Positions 1-6,522 of a stretch of 9,422 nucleotides of DNA are shown here, in pieces (position 1 is the stretch's first letter; each line of letters starts with the position of its first letter). Source of the stretch: Eubacteriales bacterium (GTDB lineage: Bacteria > Bacillota_A > Clostridia > Lachnospirales > Lachnospiraceae). A model generated the notes under the pieces. That model saw nothing but the letters and a program-made list of their open reading frames with translations. It made no database searches and was not told where the DNA came from. The stretch is taken from positions 1 through 9,422 of the forward strand of contig JAUNJL010000086.1 of NCBI GenBank assembly GCA_030533315.1, given 5' to 3'. Both the position numbers and the translations under genes were made by a program.

Positions 1-30
1 GATACGTGGGTTCGATTCCCATCACCCGCT
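1..30 (+). tRNA. tRNA 3' end, probably tRNA-Gly(UCC), cut by the window edge
   Basis: Only the T arm and the 3' half of the acceptor stem are inside the window. The T stem GTGGG (6-10) pairs with CCCAT (18-22) around the loop TTCGATT, followed by acceptor strand CACCCGC (23-29) and discriminator T (30). The 5' partner would have to be GCGGGTG, which is the usual acceptor of clostridial tRNA-Gly(UCC); the isotype is therefore an inference, because the anticodon lies outside the window. No CCA is encoded. It is followed after 5 bases by a second tRNA, so the two are probably processed from one transcript. Confidence 0.8.
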
Positions 31-35
31 CTTAT

Positions 36-108
36 GCGATAGTGGCGTAGTTGGTAACGCGCGACCTTGCCAAGGTCGAGACCGCGGGTTCGAGCCCCGT
101 CTATCGCT
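36..108 (+). tRNA. tRNA-Gly, anticodon GCC
   Basis: A complete cloverleaf can be folded by eye. Acceptor GCGATAG (36-42) pairs with CTATCGC (101-107). The D stem is GCGT/ACGC. Anticodon stem CGACC/GGTCG encloses loop TTGCCAA with anticodon GCC, which reads GGC/GGU glycine codons. T stem GCGGG/CCCGT encloses TTCGAGC. Discriminator T is at 108. CCA is not encoded and must be added by the nucleotidyltransferase. It lies 5 bases after the preceding tRNA and just before a terminator, so it is the last gene of a tRNA transcript. Confidence 0.96.
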
Positions 109-111
109 CTG

Positions 112-146
112 AAAAAGGCTTAAGGATTTTTCCTTAAGCCTTTTTT
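112..146 (+). terminator. Rho-independent terminator after the tRNA genes
   Basis: A 10-bp perfect stem GGCTTAAGGA (117-126) / TCCTTAAGCC (131-140) with a TTTT loop is followed by TTTTTT. AAAAA precedes the stem, so on the minus strand it also ends in a T run and could stop leftward transcription coming from the 60-residue gene. Confidence 0.93.
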
Positions 147-333
147 CGGTTCAGACAATGGCCTCAGCCGGCCAAAGCATGGCCCCAGCCCAGATACCTG
201 GGTGACGAAGTGCATTGCTGCAAAAGGCCGTGAAGGCCGCCTGGGGAGATTTTGTGTATTTTGCCCTCCTCGCAGCTAGGGGCTCAGGGATGCAGAAGAG
301 CTCCGGCTGCTGCGTGATGGGGCCGGGGCTTGC
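147..333. other. Gap with no recognised gene
   Basis: These 187 bases separate the tRNA terminator from the leftward 60-residue gene. I see no supported reading frame and no familiar RNA (no SRP, 6S, tmRNA or RNase P core motifs). There are short local palindromes, for example CCCAG-ATAC-CTGGG at 189-202, but none is followed by a T run. It probably forms the 3' untranslated end of the leftward transcript. Confidence 0.5.
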
Positions 334-516
334 TTACCCTTTTGCGGGGCCCTTCATCTGGTAGGCTACCAGGGCGATGTTCCAATAGCCCAGACGGTTG
401 AGCTCATGCTCACATTCCCGTATTTTGTCGCAGCAGGCGTCTGGCAGCTCCGCCACCACTGCCTCGCTGGAGGAACCGGAGCAGGAGCAGCCTGTTTTTT
501 TCTCCGACGTCTCCAT
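334..516 (-). CDS. 60-residue Cys-rich protein of unknown function
   Basis: I do not recognise this family. The product is small and apparently soluble, with no membrane segment. It has five cysteines: C10 and C12 in a GCSCSG motif, the pair C28-C29, and C35 followed by H37. A Ser/Ala-rich stretch lies between the first two groups. The spacing could suit metal binding or disulphides, but that is inference. The start is well supported: a GGAGGAGG ribosome-binding site (530-523) lies 6 bases upstream, inside the last codons of the DUF378 gene. The stop of that gene and this ATG are separated by a single base, so the two are almost surely co-transcribed and probably translationally coupled. That arrangement argues the frame is real despite its size. 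It may act together with the DUF378 membrane protein. Confidence 0.72.
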   Translation of the reverse strand: METSEKKTGCSCSGSSSEAVVAELPDACCDKIRECEHELNRLGYWNIALVAYQMKGPAKG

Positions 517-517
517 A

Positions 518-733
518 TCAGGCCTCCTCCGGTTCTGCGGAGACCAGCCCGTAGAAGCTTAAGAGATAAAGGCCGCACAATCCCACGAGACCATAGACGA
601 TCCGGGAAAGCCAGGACATGCTGCCGAAGAGCCAGGAGACCAGATTGAGATTGAAGAAACCGATCAGTCCCCAGTTTACGGCGCCTATGACCACAATGGT
701 CAGCGAAAAATACTGCAAAAATTTATTTCCCAT
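518..733 (-). CDS. DUF378 family small membrane protein (YuzA-like)
   Basis: A 71-residue protein with two predicted membrane helices, about residues 8-29 and 42-64, and a short acidic C-terminal tail (AEPEEA). The motif IGAVNWGLIGFFNLNLV in and after the first helix, followed by LFG and then RIVYGLVGLCGLY in the second, is characteristic of DUF378 proteins such as Bacillus YuzA. The family's biochemical function is unknown to me. The length is normal for the family. The start has an AAAGGA ribosome-binding site (748-743) 9 bases upstream. It is the first gene of a two-gene unit with the 60-residue Cys-rich protein. No convincing promoter is visible in the short upstream gap: a TACTAT -10-like box at 761-756 has no matching -35. 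Expression may come partly from read-through of the upstream terminator. Confidence 0.88.
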   Translation of the reverse strand: MGNKFLQYFSLTIVVIGAVNWGLIGFFNLNLVSWLFGSMSWLSRIVYGLVGLCGLYLLSFYGLVSAEPEEA

Positions 734-765
734 AAGTCACCATCCTTTCAAGGACATAGTATCTG

Positions 766-815
766 AAAAAAAGAAAAAAATATACGCAGCCTTTCAAAAA
801 AGAAAGACTGCGTAT
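766..815 (-). terminator. Rho-independent terminator of the DUF5067-like gene
   Basis: Read on the minus strand, ATACGCAG (815-808) pairs with CTGCGTAT (789-782). An inner CTTTC/GAAAG stem (806-802 with 795-791) closes a six-base loop, with one mismatch between the two stems. The hairpin is followed by a long T-rich tract (781-766) interrupted once by C. It begins just 5 bases after the stop codon of the leftward gene. Confidence 0.9.
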
Positions 816-820
816 TTTGA

Positions 821-1930
821 TCACTCCAGGGTGAGGAGCTGAGAGGAGGTCTCCCCATTGAAATGGAAGGCGTCTCCTGCCGTAAGGGTCACGTCACTTC
901 GGTCCACCAGGGAGAAGGCCTGGCAGACGCTGACGGTTTCGCCTGGCTGAACCTCGGACATGAAGCGGTCCACCGCCTCGTCGTTCGTCTCTGGAATGGC
1001 CGCATCCAGGGTCTGTCCATTCTGATAAGCCAAAAGACGCACGTCCACCATGGCGCTGGAGGCGGAGGAGCCGTTGTTGGTGTAGTCGTAATAAACGAGG
1101 AGACAGGGATTTTGGGCAAAGTCGTTGGCGACCTGATGCCGGGTATAATGGATGGTAAAACGCTCCGTGGTCATGTCCACAGAGGTACCTGCCGCCTCCT
1201 GACCGTCGGGAGACGGGGCCTGTGCTTCCTGGGAGGTATCGTCGATGGTGGCCTGGATCTCCTCCTCCACGCTTTTGATATTTGCGGACATGATCCGGAC
1301 CGTCTCATCATCCAGGGAAACCACCTTCCACTGCCCGTCAGCCTTGATCATGGGATACAAAATATCCGTTTCGCTGAAACGGTCCTCCAGGGAGGCGGCC
1401 TTTTCATTCAGGATGGAAGCCAGGCGCTGCTGGGTTTCCTCCTCGGTGAGGCTTTCCCCGGAAAAGGCGCTGGACACGATTTGACGCAGGAACTCGCTGA
1501 CCGTCTCCTTGTAGATCTCCGAGCCGTCGATGTAGCGGATCCGGGCCGTGATCCGGGCCGTTTCTCCGCTGATGTCAAAATCGTTTCTCACGATCTGAAA
1601 GGTCATTTTGCCGTTGATGGTTTTAAAAAAATCGGCGTAGGCCTGATTGCGGATATCTGCATCGTCAAGGGCGGAAAGATCGTTGCTCTGGAGCATGGCT
1701 TCCATGGCGGGAAGATCCATACGCTGGATGCTGGAAAGGAACTGCTCCGCCGCCTTCTGGGGCTTCTGGCGGAGGTAGAGATACCCGGCCACACAGCCCG
1801 CAGCCGCCAGGATCAGCAGCACCAGCAGAAGGACAAGGCCTGTTTTGCTTTTCTTCTTTTTCTTTTTTTTCTTGTTCTTTTGGGAACCCAGAGACGCCGC
1901 CTCTGCTTCCTCAAAATTCTGATTATCCAT
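821..1930 (-). CDS. Membrane-anchored protein with NTF2-like and DUF5067-like domains
   Basis: The 369-residue product starts with an acidic segment, a run of eight lysines (K20-K27) and one membrane helix (about 31-53). By the positive-inside rule the rest lies outside the cell. Residues about 58-215 resemble NTF2-like/DUF4878-type domains (AAEQFLSSIQRMD near the start, DGQWKVV near the end). A Gln/Ser/Ala-rich linker (216-255) leads to residues 256-355. There VYYDYTNN, AYQNG and a VQPGE-type turn match the Ig-like DUF5067 domain of Firmicute surface proteins. The exact role is unknown; a cell-surface or stress-related function would be a guess. AAAGC at 42-46 resembles a lipobox only weakly, so a transmembrane anchor is favoured. 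The start is supported by AGGAGG (1940-1935) 4 bases upstream and by the strong promoter at 2053-2081. It appears monocistronic, with its own terminator. Confidence 0.85.
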   Translation of the reverse strand: MDNQNFEEAEAASLGSQKNKKKKKKKKSKTGLVLLLVLLILAAAGCVAGYLYLRQKPQKAAEQFLSSIQRMDLPAMEAMLQSNDLSALDDADIRNQAYADFFKTINGKMTFQIVRNDFDISGETARITARIRYIDGSEIYKETVSEFLRQIVSSAFSGESLTEEETQQRLASILNEKAASLEDRFSETDILYPMIKADGQWKVVSLDDETVRIMSANIKSVEEEIQATIDDTSQEAQAPSPDGQEAAGTSVDMTTERFTIHYTRHQVANDFAQNPCLLVYYDYTNNGSSASSAMVDVRLLAYQNGQTLDAAIPETNDEAVDRFMSEVQPGETVSVCQAFSLVDRSDVTLTAGDAFHFNGETSSQLLTLE

Positions 1931-2052
1931 AAAACCTCCTAGAATGATATTTTTTCAGTGTGGGTTCTGCCGCAGGCGGCCTCCCATAGCCGGAGCTGCC
2001 GCCGCTTACGGGGAATCGGTGCACGGTGACAACGGCTGCGGCTGACCTGACC

Positions 2053-2081
2053 ATTATATCAGAATCTGTTGACATTGACAA
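2053..2081 (-). promoter_or_regulatory. Promoter for the DUF5067-like gene, with extended -10
   Basis: On the minus strand, -35 TTGTCA (2081-2076) is separated by exactly 17 bases from a consensus -10 TATAAT (2058-2053). The -10 carries an extended TGA directly before it. The predicted start near 2046 gives a leader of about 115 bases. That leader is GC-rich and includes the palindrome GCCGC-AG-GCGGC (1969-1980), but no riboswitch is recognised in it. Confidence 0.78.
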
Positions 2082-2097
2082 TCTGCCGTCCTATACT
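2069..2097 (+). promoter_or_regulatory. Main promoter of the hydrolase-malQ-ABC operon
   Basis: Consensus -35 TTGACA (2069-2074) lies 17 bases before -10 TATACT (2092-2097). A second TTGACA follows immediately at 2075-2080, giving a tandem -35. It also overlaps the -35 of the leftward promoter, so the two promoters lie back to back and may compete for polymerase or share a regulator. The leader before the first start codon is about 140 bases. Confidence 0.75.
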
Positions 2098-2102
2098 TTG
2101 GG

Positions 2103-2108
2103 TATAAT
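2103..2108 (+). promoter_or_regulatory. Possible second -10 box of the operon promoter
   Basis: A perfect TATAAT lies 5 bases after the TATACT box. At the normal 17-base distance there is only a poor -35 (AATCTG), and the nearest TTGACA is 22 bases away, so it would need help or act as a weak alternative start. Confidence 0.35.
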
Positions 2109-2244
2109 ATGTGACAGGCGGCAGCCGTTTCGATGCCTGGACCCTCATGGATAAAAGACGGGGAATCTGGTTGGGCGGATCCCTTGGGCACATGGGGAGC
2201 CTTTGTGACAGGCCGGACGTCTGCCGGGAAAACAGGAGGAAAAA

Positions 2245-3174
2245 ATGCACAGAAAATATGAGGGAAGCTTTTTGTCAGAGGCGGATGGACTTCCGATCTC
2301 GGTATTGGCTTTGATCCCGGCGGAAAAGCCCTATCGGGGGATCCTGCAGCTGGTACATGGCATGAGCGAATATAAGGAGCGATATCTCCCTTTCATGGAA
2401 TATATGACGGAGCAGGGCTTTGTCACGGTGATCCACGATCACCGGGGACATGGAAAAAGCGTGTACGGCAAAAAGGACCTGGGCTATATGTACGGGGGAG
2501 GGGAGGAATCCATCCTGAAGGACATGCTCACGGTCAACCGGGGGATGCGGGAGAGGTTTCCCCAGATGCCGGTGATCTTGTTTGGCCACAGCATGGGCTC
2601 TCTGGCGGTGCGGGATTTTGCGAGGAGATGGGACTCCCTCCTAGACATGCTGATCGTCTGCGGATCCCCCAGCAGGAATTCGGCCCTGGCTTTGGGGACG
2701 GCCATTGCCAGATGTGAGGGGGCCCTCCTTGGAAAACGCCACAGGAGCCGCTTTTTGGAGACCATTTCCTTTGGAAGCTACGTGATGCGTTTTCGCAAGG
2801 ACAAAAGCTGCACCTCCTGGATCTGCTCCGACAATCAGGTGGCGCAGGAGTATGAGGAAAATGAATACTGCGGCTTTACCTTCACGGACGATGCCTACCT
2901 GACCCTTTTCCACATGATGAAGGGCGCTTACGACGTGGAACACTGGAACTGTACCAACCGATGGCTGCCCATTCTTTTTGTTAGCGGAGCCGACGATCCC
3001 TGCCTGGGAAACGTCCGCCGCTTTGCAAAGACGGTACAGGCCATGCGCCATGCGGGATATTATGACGTGAAGGGAAAGCTTTATCCGGGAATGCGTCATG
3101 AGATCCTCAATGAGAAGGGCAAGGAGAAGGTTTTCCGGGACATTTCCCTCTATATCAAAAAGAAGGGCTTTTAG
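2245..3174 (+). CDS. Alpha/beta hydrolase, monoacylglycerol lipase/lysophospholipase type
   Basis: This 309-residue protein of the serine hydrolase fold (Hydrolase_4 group) probably cleaves an ester such as a monoacylglycerol or lysophospholipid; the substrate cannot be fixed from sequence. Landmarks: oxyanion-region HGM at 38-40, HDHRGHG (64-70) typical of this family, nucleophile elbow GHSMG with Ser116, acid Asp251 in SGADDP, and His285 in GMRHEILNE. The RHEILNE ending is common among Firmicute lysophospholipase-like members. The catalytic triad is complete and the length is normal. There is no signal peptide, so it should be cytoplasmic. AGGAGG at 2234-2239 with 5-base spacing fixes the start. 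It is the first gene of the rightward operon, about 140 bases after the promoter, and malQ follows after 109 bases. Possible links to membrane-lipid turnover are inference. Confidence 0.92.
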   Translation: MHRKYEGSFLSEADGLPISVLALIPAEKPYRGILQLVHGMSEYKERYLPFMEYMTEQGFVTVIHDHRGHGKSVYGKKDLGYMYGGGEESILKDMLTVNRGMRERFPQMPVILFGHSMGSLAVRDFARRWDSLLDMLIVCGSPSRNSALALGTAIARCEGALLGKRHRSRFLETISFGSYVMRFRKDKSCTSWICSDNQVAQEYEENEYCGFTFTDDAYLTLFHMMKGAYDVEHWNCTNRWLPILFVSGADDPCLGNVRRFAKTVQAMRHAGYYDVKGKLYPGMRHEILNEKGKEKVFRDISLYIKKKGF

Positions 3175-3283
3175 AGTGCAAAGGCCCGGGGCCCATACCA
3201 CCCGGGAGAAAGCGGGAGAAAGGCCTCGGCGCAGAGAAAACGGGGGCCTTTGGCGCTCCCCTTAGAGATGACAGGAGGTATAC

Positions 3284-4789
3284 ATGAACATGAGAACGAG
3301 CGGCGTGCTGCTGCCCATTTCCAGCATTCCTTCCAACTACGGGATGGGATGCTTTTCCAAGGAGGCCTACGAGATCGTGGATCAGCTGAAAGAGGGAGGG
3401 CAGTCCTACTGGCAGATCCTTCCCCTGGGCCCCACTGGCTATGGGGATTCTCCCTACCAGTCCTTTTCCACCTTCGGAGGGAATCCGTACCTGATAGATC
3501 TGGAGGCGTTGATCCGGAAGGGACTTTTGACCAAGGCGGAGTGCGAGGCCTGTGACTGGGGAGGGAGCGAAAGCTATGTGGATTATGAAAAACAGTACTT
3601 GTCCAGGTTTTCCCTTCTGAAAAAGGCTTTTTCCAGAAGCCAGCCGGAGAAGGACAAGGCTTTTTTGGCCTTCGTACAGGAGGAGAGCTTCTGGCTGGAG
3701 GATTATTGCCTGTATATGGCCATCAAGGACAGTCTGGGCGGGATCAGCTGGGAGCTGTGGCCGAGAGAGCTGAGAAACCGGGAACCGGAGGCTTTGAGGG
3801 AGGCAGCAGAGAGGCTGTCTCAGGAGGTTTCCTTCTACCGCTTCCAGCAATATTGGTTTTATACCCAGTGGAGGGCTCTGAAGGCCTATGCCAATGAAAA
3901 GGGGATCCAGATCATCGGGGACCTGCCCATTTATGTGGCCTTTGACAGTGCGGATGCCTGGGCGGATCCCAGGCTGTTCCAGTTTGATGAGGATAACCGC
4001 CCCAGGGCCGTGGCCGGATGTCCGCCGGATGCTTTTTCCGCCACGGGCCAGCTTTGGGGAAACCCGCTGTACGACTGGGAATATCACCGCAGAACAGGCT
4101 ACGACTGGTGGATACGCCGGATGAGCCACTGTATGAGGCTTTATGATATGGTGCGGGTGGACCACTTCCGTGGTTTTGATGAGTATTATGCCATTCCCTA
4201 TGGGAATCCCACGGCAGAGCACGGGACATGGGAAAAGGGCCCCGGGCTTGAGCTTTTCCAGGTGCTGGGAAAAAACGTCCAGCCGCTTCGGGTGATCGCG
4301 GAGGATCTGGGATTTCTCACCGAGGGAGTCCTGTCCATGCTGAGGGAATCTGGGTTCCCGGGGATGAAGGTTCTTCAGTTCGCCTTCGACGAGAGTGAGA
4401 ACAGTGATTATCTGCCTCACAAATACCAGAGGAATTGCGTGGTCTACACGGGAACCCACGACAATGAGACCACGAAGGGCTGGTACCAGGGTCTTTCCGG
4501 TCATGACGGCGCCTTTGCCAGGGAGTATACGGGCTGCGAGGGGCTGGAGCTGGATGCCTGCGTCTGGGGGATGATACGGGCGGCCATGTCCAGCGTGGCG
4601 GATCTGGCGGTGATCCCCATCCAGGACTATCTCTGCCTGGGCGGGGAGGCCAGGATGAACACGCCCTCCACCCTGGGAGACAACTGGAAATGGAGACTGA
4701 AAAAGGGGCAGATCTCCAAGGAGGTTCTTGAGAAGATGCGTCGTATGACGAAGCTTTATGGAAGGATCCAGGAGCAAAACAGACCATGA
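3284..4789 (+). CDS. malQ: 4-alpha-glucanotransferase (amylomaltase, GH77)
   Basis: Transfers alpha-1,4-glucan segments between maltodextrins, releasing glucose, in cytoplasmic maltodextrin and glycogen metabolism. At 501 residues it has the compact bacterial amylomaltase length, without the long N-terminal extension of the E. coli enzyme. Seen in the protein: the N-terminal SSIPSNYGMG and LPLGPTGYGDSPYQS motifs, nucleophile Asp293 in RVDHFRGF, acid/base Glu340 in AEDLG, and third carboxylate Asp393 in GTHDNETTKGW. NTPSTLGDNWKWR near the end is also diagnostic. All catalytic residues are present. AGGAGG (3273-3278) at 5-base spacing supports the first Met; Met3 is less well placed. The stop overlaps the next ATG as ATGA. 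No maltodextrin importer, phosphorylase or other glycogen gene is nearby, so its placement before an exporter is unusual. Confidence 0.97.
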   Translation: MNMRTSGVLLPISSIPSNYGMGCFSKEAYEIVDQLKEGGQSYWQILPLGPTGYGDSPYQSFSTFGGNPYLIDLEALIRKGLLTKAECEACDWGGSESYVDYEKQYLSRFSLLKKAFSRSQPEKDKAFLAFVQEESFWLEDYCLYMAIKDSLGGISWELWPRELRNREPEALREAAERLSQEVSFYRFQQYWFYTQWRALKAYANEKGIQIIGDLPIYVAFDSADAWADPRLFQFDEDNRPRAVAGCPPDAFSATGQLWGNPLYDWEYHRRTGYDWWIRRMSHCMRLYDMVRVDHFRGFDEYYAIPYGNPTAEHGTWEKGPGLELFQVLGKNVQPLRVIAEDLGFLTEGVLSMLRESGFPGMKVLQFAFDESENSDYLPHKYQRNCVVYTGTHDNETTKGWYQGLSGHDGAFAREYTGCEGLELDACVWGMIRAAMSSVADLAVIPIQDYLCLGGEARMNTPSTLGDNWKWRLKKGQISKEVLEKMRRMTKLYGRIQEQNRP

Positions 4790-6522
4790 AAAAATTACTG
4801 CGTTTTTTGAAGGGATATGAAAAAGAGACGGTGTTGGCGCCCCTGTTTAAGATGCTGGAGGCGGCCTTCGAGCTGGTCGTTCCTCTGGTGGTGGCCGGGA
4901 TCATGGACGTGGGGATCAAAAACCAGGATATTCCCTACATTTGGCGGCAGTGCGGGGTCATGGTCCTCCTTGGGGTGGTGGGGCTTTCCTGTTCCCTGAC
5001 TGCCCAGTATTTTGCGGCGAAGGCGGCCATGGGCTTTAGCACGGCGCTGCGCCAGGAGATGTTTGACCACATCACCCGCCTTTCCTACCGGGAGCTGGAC
5101 GGGCTGGGGACGCCCACCCTGGTGACCAGGATCACCAGCGACATCAATCAGGCACAGACCGGCGTGAACATGGTTCTGCGCCTTTTTCTCCGCTCCCCCT
5201 TTATCGTGGCGGGAGCGGTGGTCATGTCCTTTACCATTGATCTGAGGATGGGCGTGATCTTTCTTGCGGCCGTGCCCCTGATCTCCGCCGTGATCTACGG
5301 GATCATGCGCTGGACGGTCCCCGTGTACAAAAAAGCTCAGGCATCCCTGGATCGGATCTCCCTCATCACAAGAGAGAACCATGTGGGAGCCAGGGTGGTG
5401 CGGGCCTTTGGAAGGCAGCAGGAGGAGGCTGGGGACTTTCAGGAGACAAACGACGTTTATACCAGGATTCAGATACAGGCGGGAAAGATATCGGCCCTTC
5501 TGAATCCGGCTGCCACGGTGATCATGAATTTTGCCATCATTGCCATTTTGTGGCTGGGAGGGGCGGAGGTGAGAGACGGGATCCTTACCCAGGGGGAGGT
5601 GGTGGCCCTTGTGAATTATATGACCCAGATCCTCATCGCCCTGATCGCCCTGGCAAACCTGATCGTGGCCGTCACCAAGGCTATGGCCTCCGCCGTCCGG
5701 CTGAACGAGGTTTTTGATACGGTGCCCACCCTGACAGACGAGGGCAGCAGAGATCAGAGGAGGAAAGAGGGAGCGCCCAGGGTGGAGTTCCGGGATGTGG
5801 ATTTTGTGTACGAGGGGAGCCAGGAGCCGGCCCTTTCCCACATCTCCTTTACCGCCATGTCAGGGGAGACCATCGGGATCATCGGCGGGACCGGCTGCGG
5901 GAAGTCGACCCTGGTAAATCTGATCCCCAGGTTTTATGACGCCTCCCGCGGCCAGATCCTGATCGATGGCTGTCCGGCGGAGGATTATCCCTTTTCTCAG
6001 CTGCGGAAAAAGGTGGGGATGGTGCCGCAGCGTGCGGTGCTTTTTCGGGGAACCATCCGCGACAATATGAAATGGGGGAAGGAGGACGCCTCGGATGAAG
6101 AGATCCGAAGGGCTTTGGAAATCGCCCAGGCAGCGGATTTTGTGGAGCAGAAGCCGGAAAAGCTGGACACCATGATCAGCCAGGGAGGGACCAACCTTTC
6201 AGGAGGGCAGAGGCAGAGGCTGACCATTGCCAGGGCCCTGACCGGTCAGCCGGATATCCTGATCATGGATGACAGCGCTTCGGCCCTGGACTTTGCCACC
6301 GATGCGGCCCTTCGCCGGGCAATCCGGGAAAAAACCGGGGGAATGACGGTGTTTATCGTCTCCCAGCGGGCCTCCTCCATCAAGCAGGCGGACCGTATCC
6401 TGGTATTGGACGACGGAGAGCTGGCCGGCGTAGGGACTCACAGGGAGCTGCTGGATTCCTGTGAGGTCTATCGTGAGATCTGTCTTTCCCAGCTTTCAGA
6501 GCAGGAGGTGAACCGGGAATGA
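4786..6522 (+). CDS. ABC exporter half-transporter with degenerate ATPase site (TM287-like subunit)
   Basis: The 578-residue protein has a six-helix ABC exporter membrane domain (about 1-310) fused to an ATPase domain (about 332-570). Walker A is GGTGCGKS (367-374), the Q-loop is Gln415 and the signature is a normal LSGGQ (471-475). Walker B reads ILIMDD, so the catalytic Glu is Asp496. The switch His is replaced by Gln527 in VSQRASS. These two changes mark the non-catalytic subunit of asymmetric heterodimeric exporters such as TM287/288. The partner is the next gene, which overlaps by ATGA. The gene also overlaps malQ by ATGA; AGGAG at 4770-4774 lies 11 bases before the start, so coupling to malQ translation is likely. 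It probably exports a hydrophobic compound, lipid or drug, but the substrate is unknown. Confidence 0.94.
   Translation: MKKLLRFLKGYEKETVLAPLFKMLEAAFELVVPLVVAGIMDVGIKNQDIPYIWRQCGVMVLLGVVGLSCSLTAQYFAAKAAMGFSTALRQEMFDHITRLSYRELDGLGTPTLVTRITSDINQAQTGVNMVLRLFLRSPFIVAGAVVMSFTIDLRMGVIFLAAVPLISAVIYGIMRWTVPVYKKAQASLDRISLITRENHVGARVVRAFGRQQEEAGDFQETNDVYTRIQIQAGKISALLNPAATVIMNFAIIAILWLGGAEVRDGILTQGEVVALVNYMTQILIALIALANLIVAVTKAMASAVRLNEVFDTVPTLTDEGSRDQRRKEGAPRVEFRDVDFVYEGSQEPALSHISFTAMSGETIGIIGGTGCGKSTLVNLIPRFYDASRGQILIDGCPAEDYPFSQLRKKVGMVPQRAVLFRGTIRDNMKWGKEDASDEEIRRALEIAQAADFVEQKPEKLDTMISQGGTNLSGGQRQRLTIARALTGQPDILIMDDSASALDFATDAALRRAIREKTGGMTVFIVSQRASSIKQADRILVLDDGELAGVGTHRELLDSCEVYREICLSQLSEQEVNRE

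Noticed and set aside
147..333. Possible structured RNA between the tRNA terminator and the 60-residue gene
   Set aside because: Only short local palindromes are present, with no family core motif, promoter or terminator of its own.
863..1942. 359-codon plus-strand frame opposite the DUF5067-like gene
   Set aside because: It is antisense to a gene with a promoter, ribosome-binding site and terminator on the minus strand, and it runs through the sense gene's lysine run and its ribosome-binding site. It is a shadow.
2111..2314. 67-codon plus-strand frame overlapping the hydrolase start
   Set aside because: It starts at or next to the predicted transcription start, has no ribosome-binding site and shows no recognisable sequence. 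A leader peptide cannot be excluded but is not supported.
3155..4777. 540-codon open frame on the minus strand across malQ
   Set aside because: It is fully antisense to a gene with all GH77 catalytic motifs, its translation is Pro/Gly/His-rich with no family resemblance, and it has no operon context. It is an effect of high-GC codon bias.
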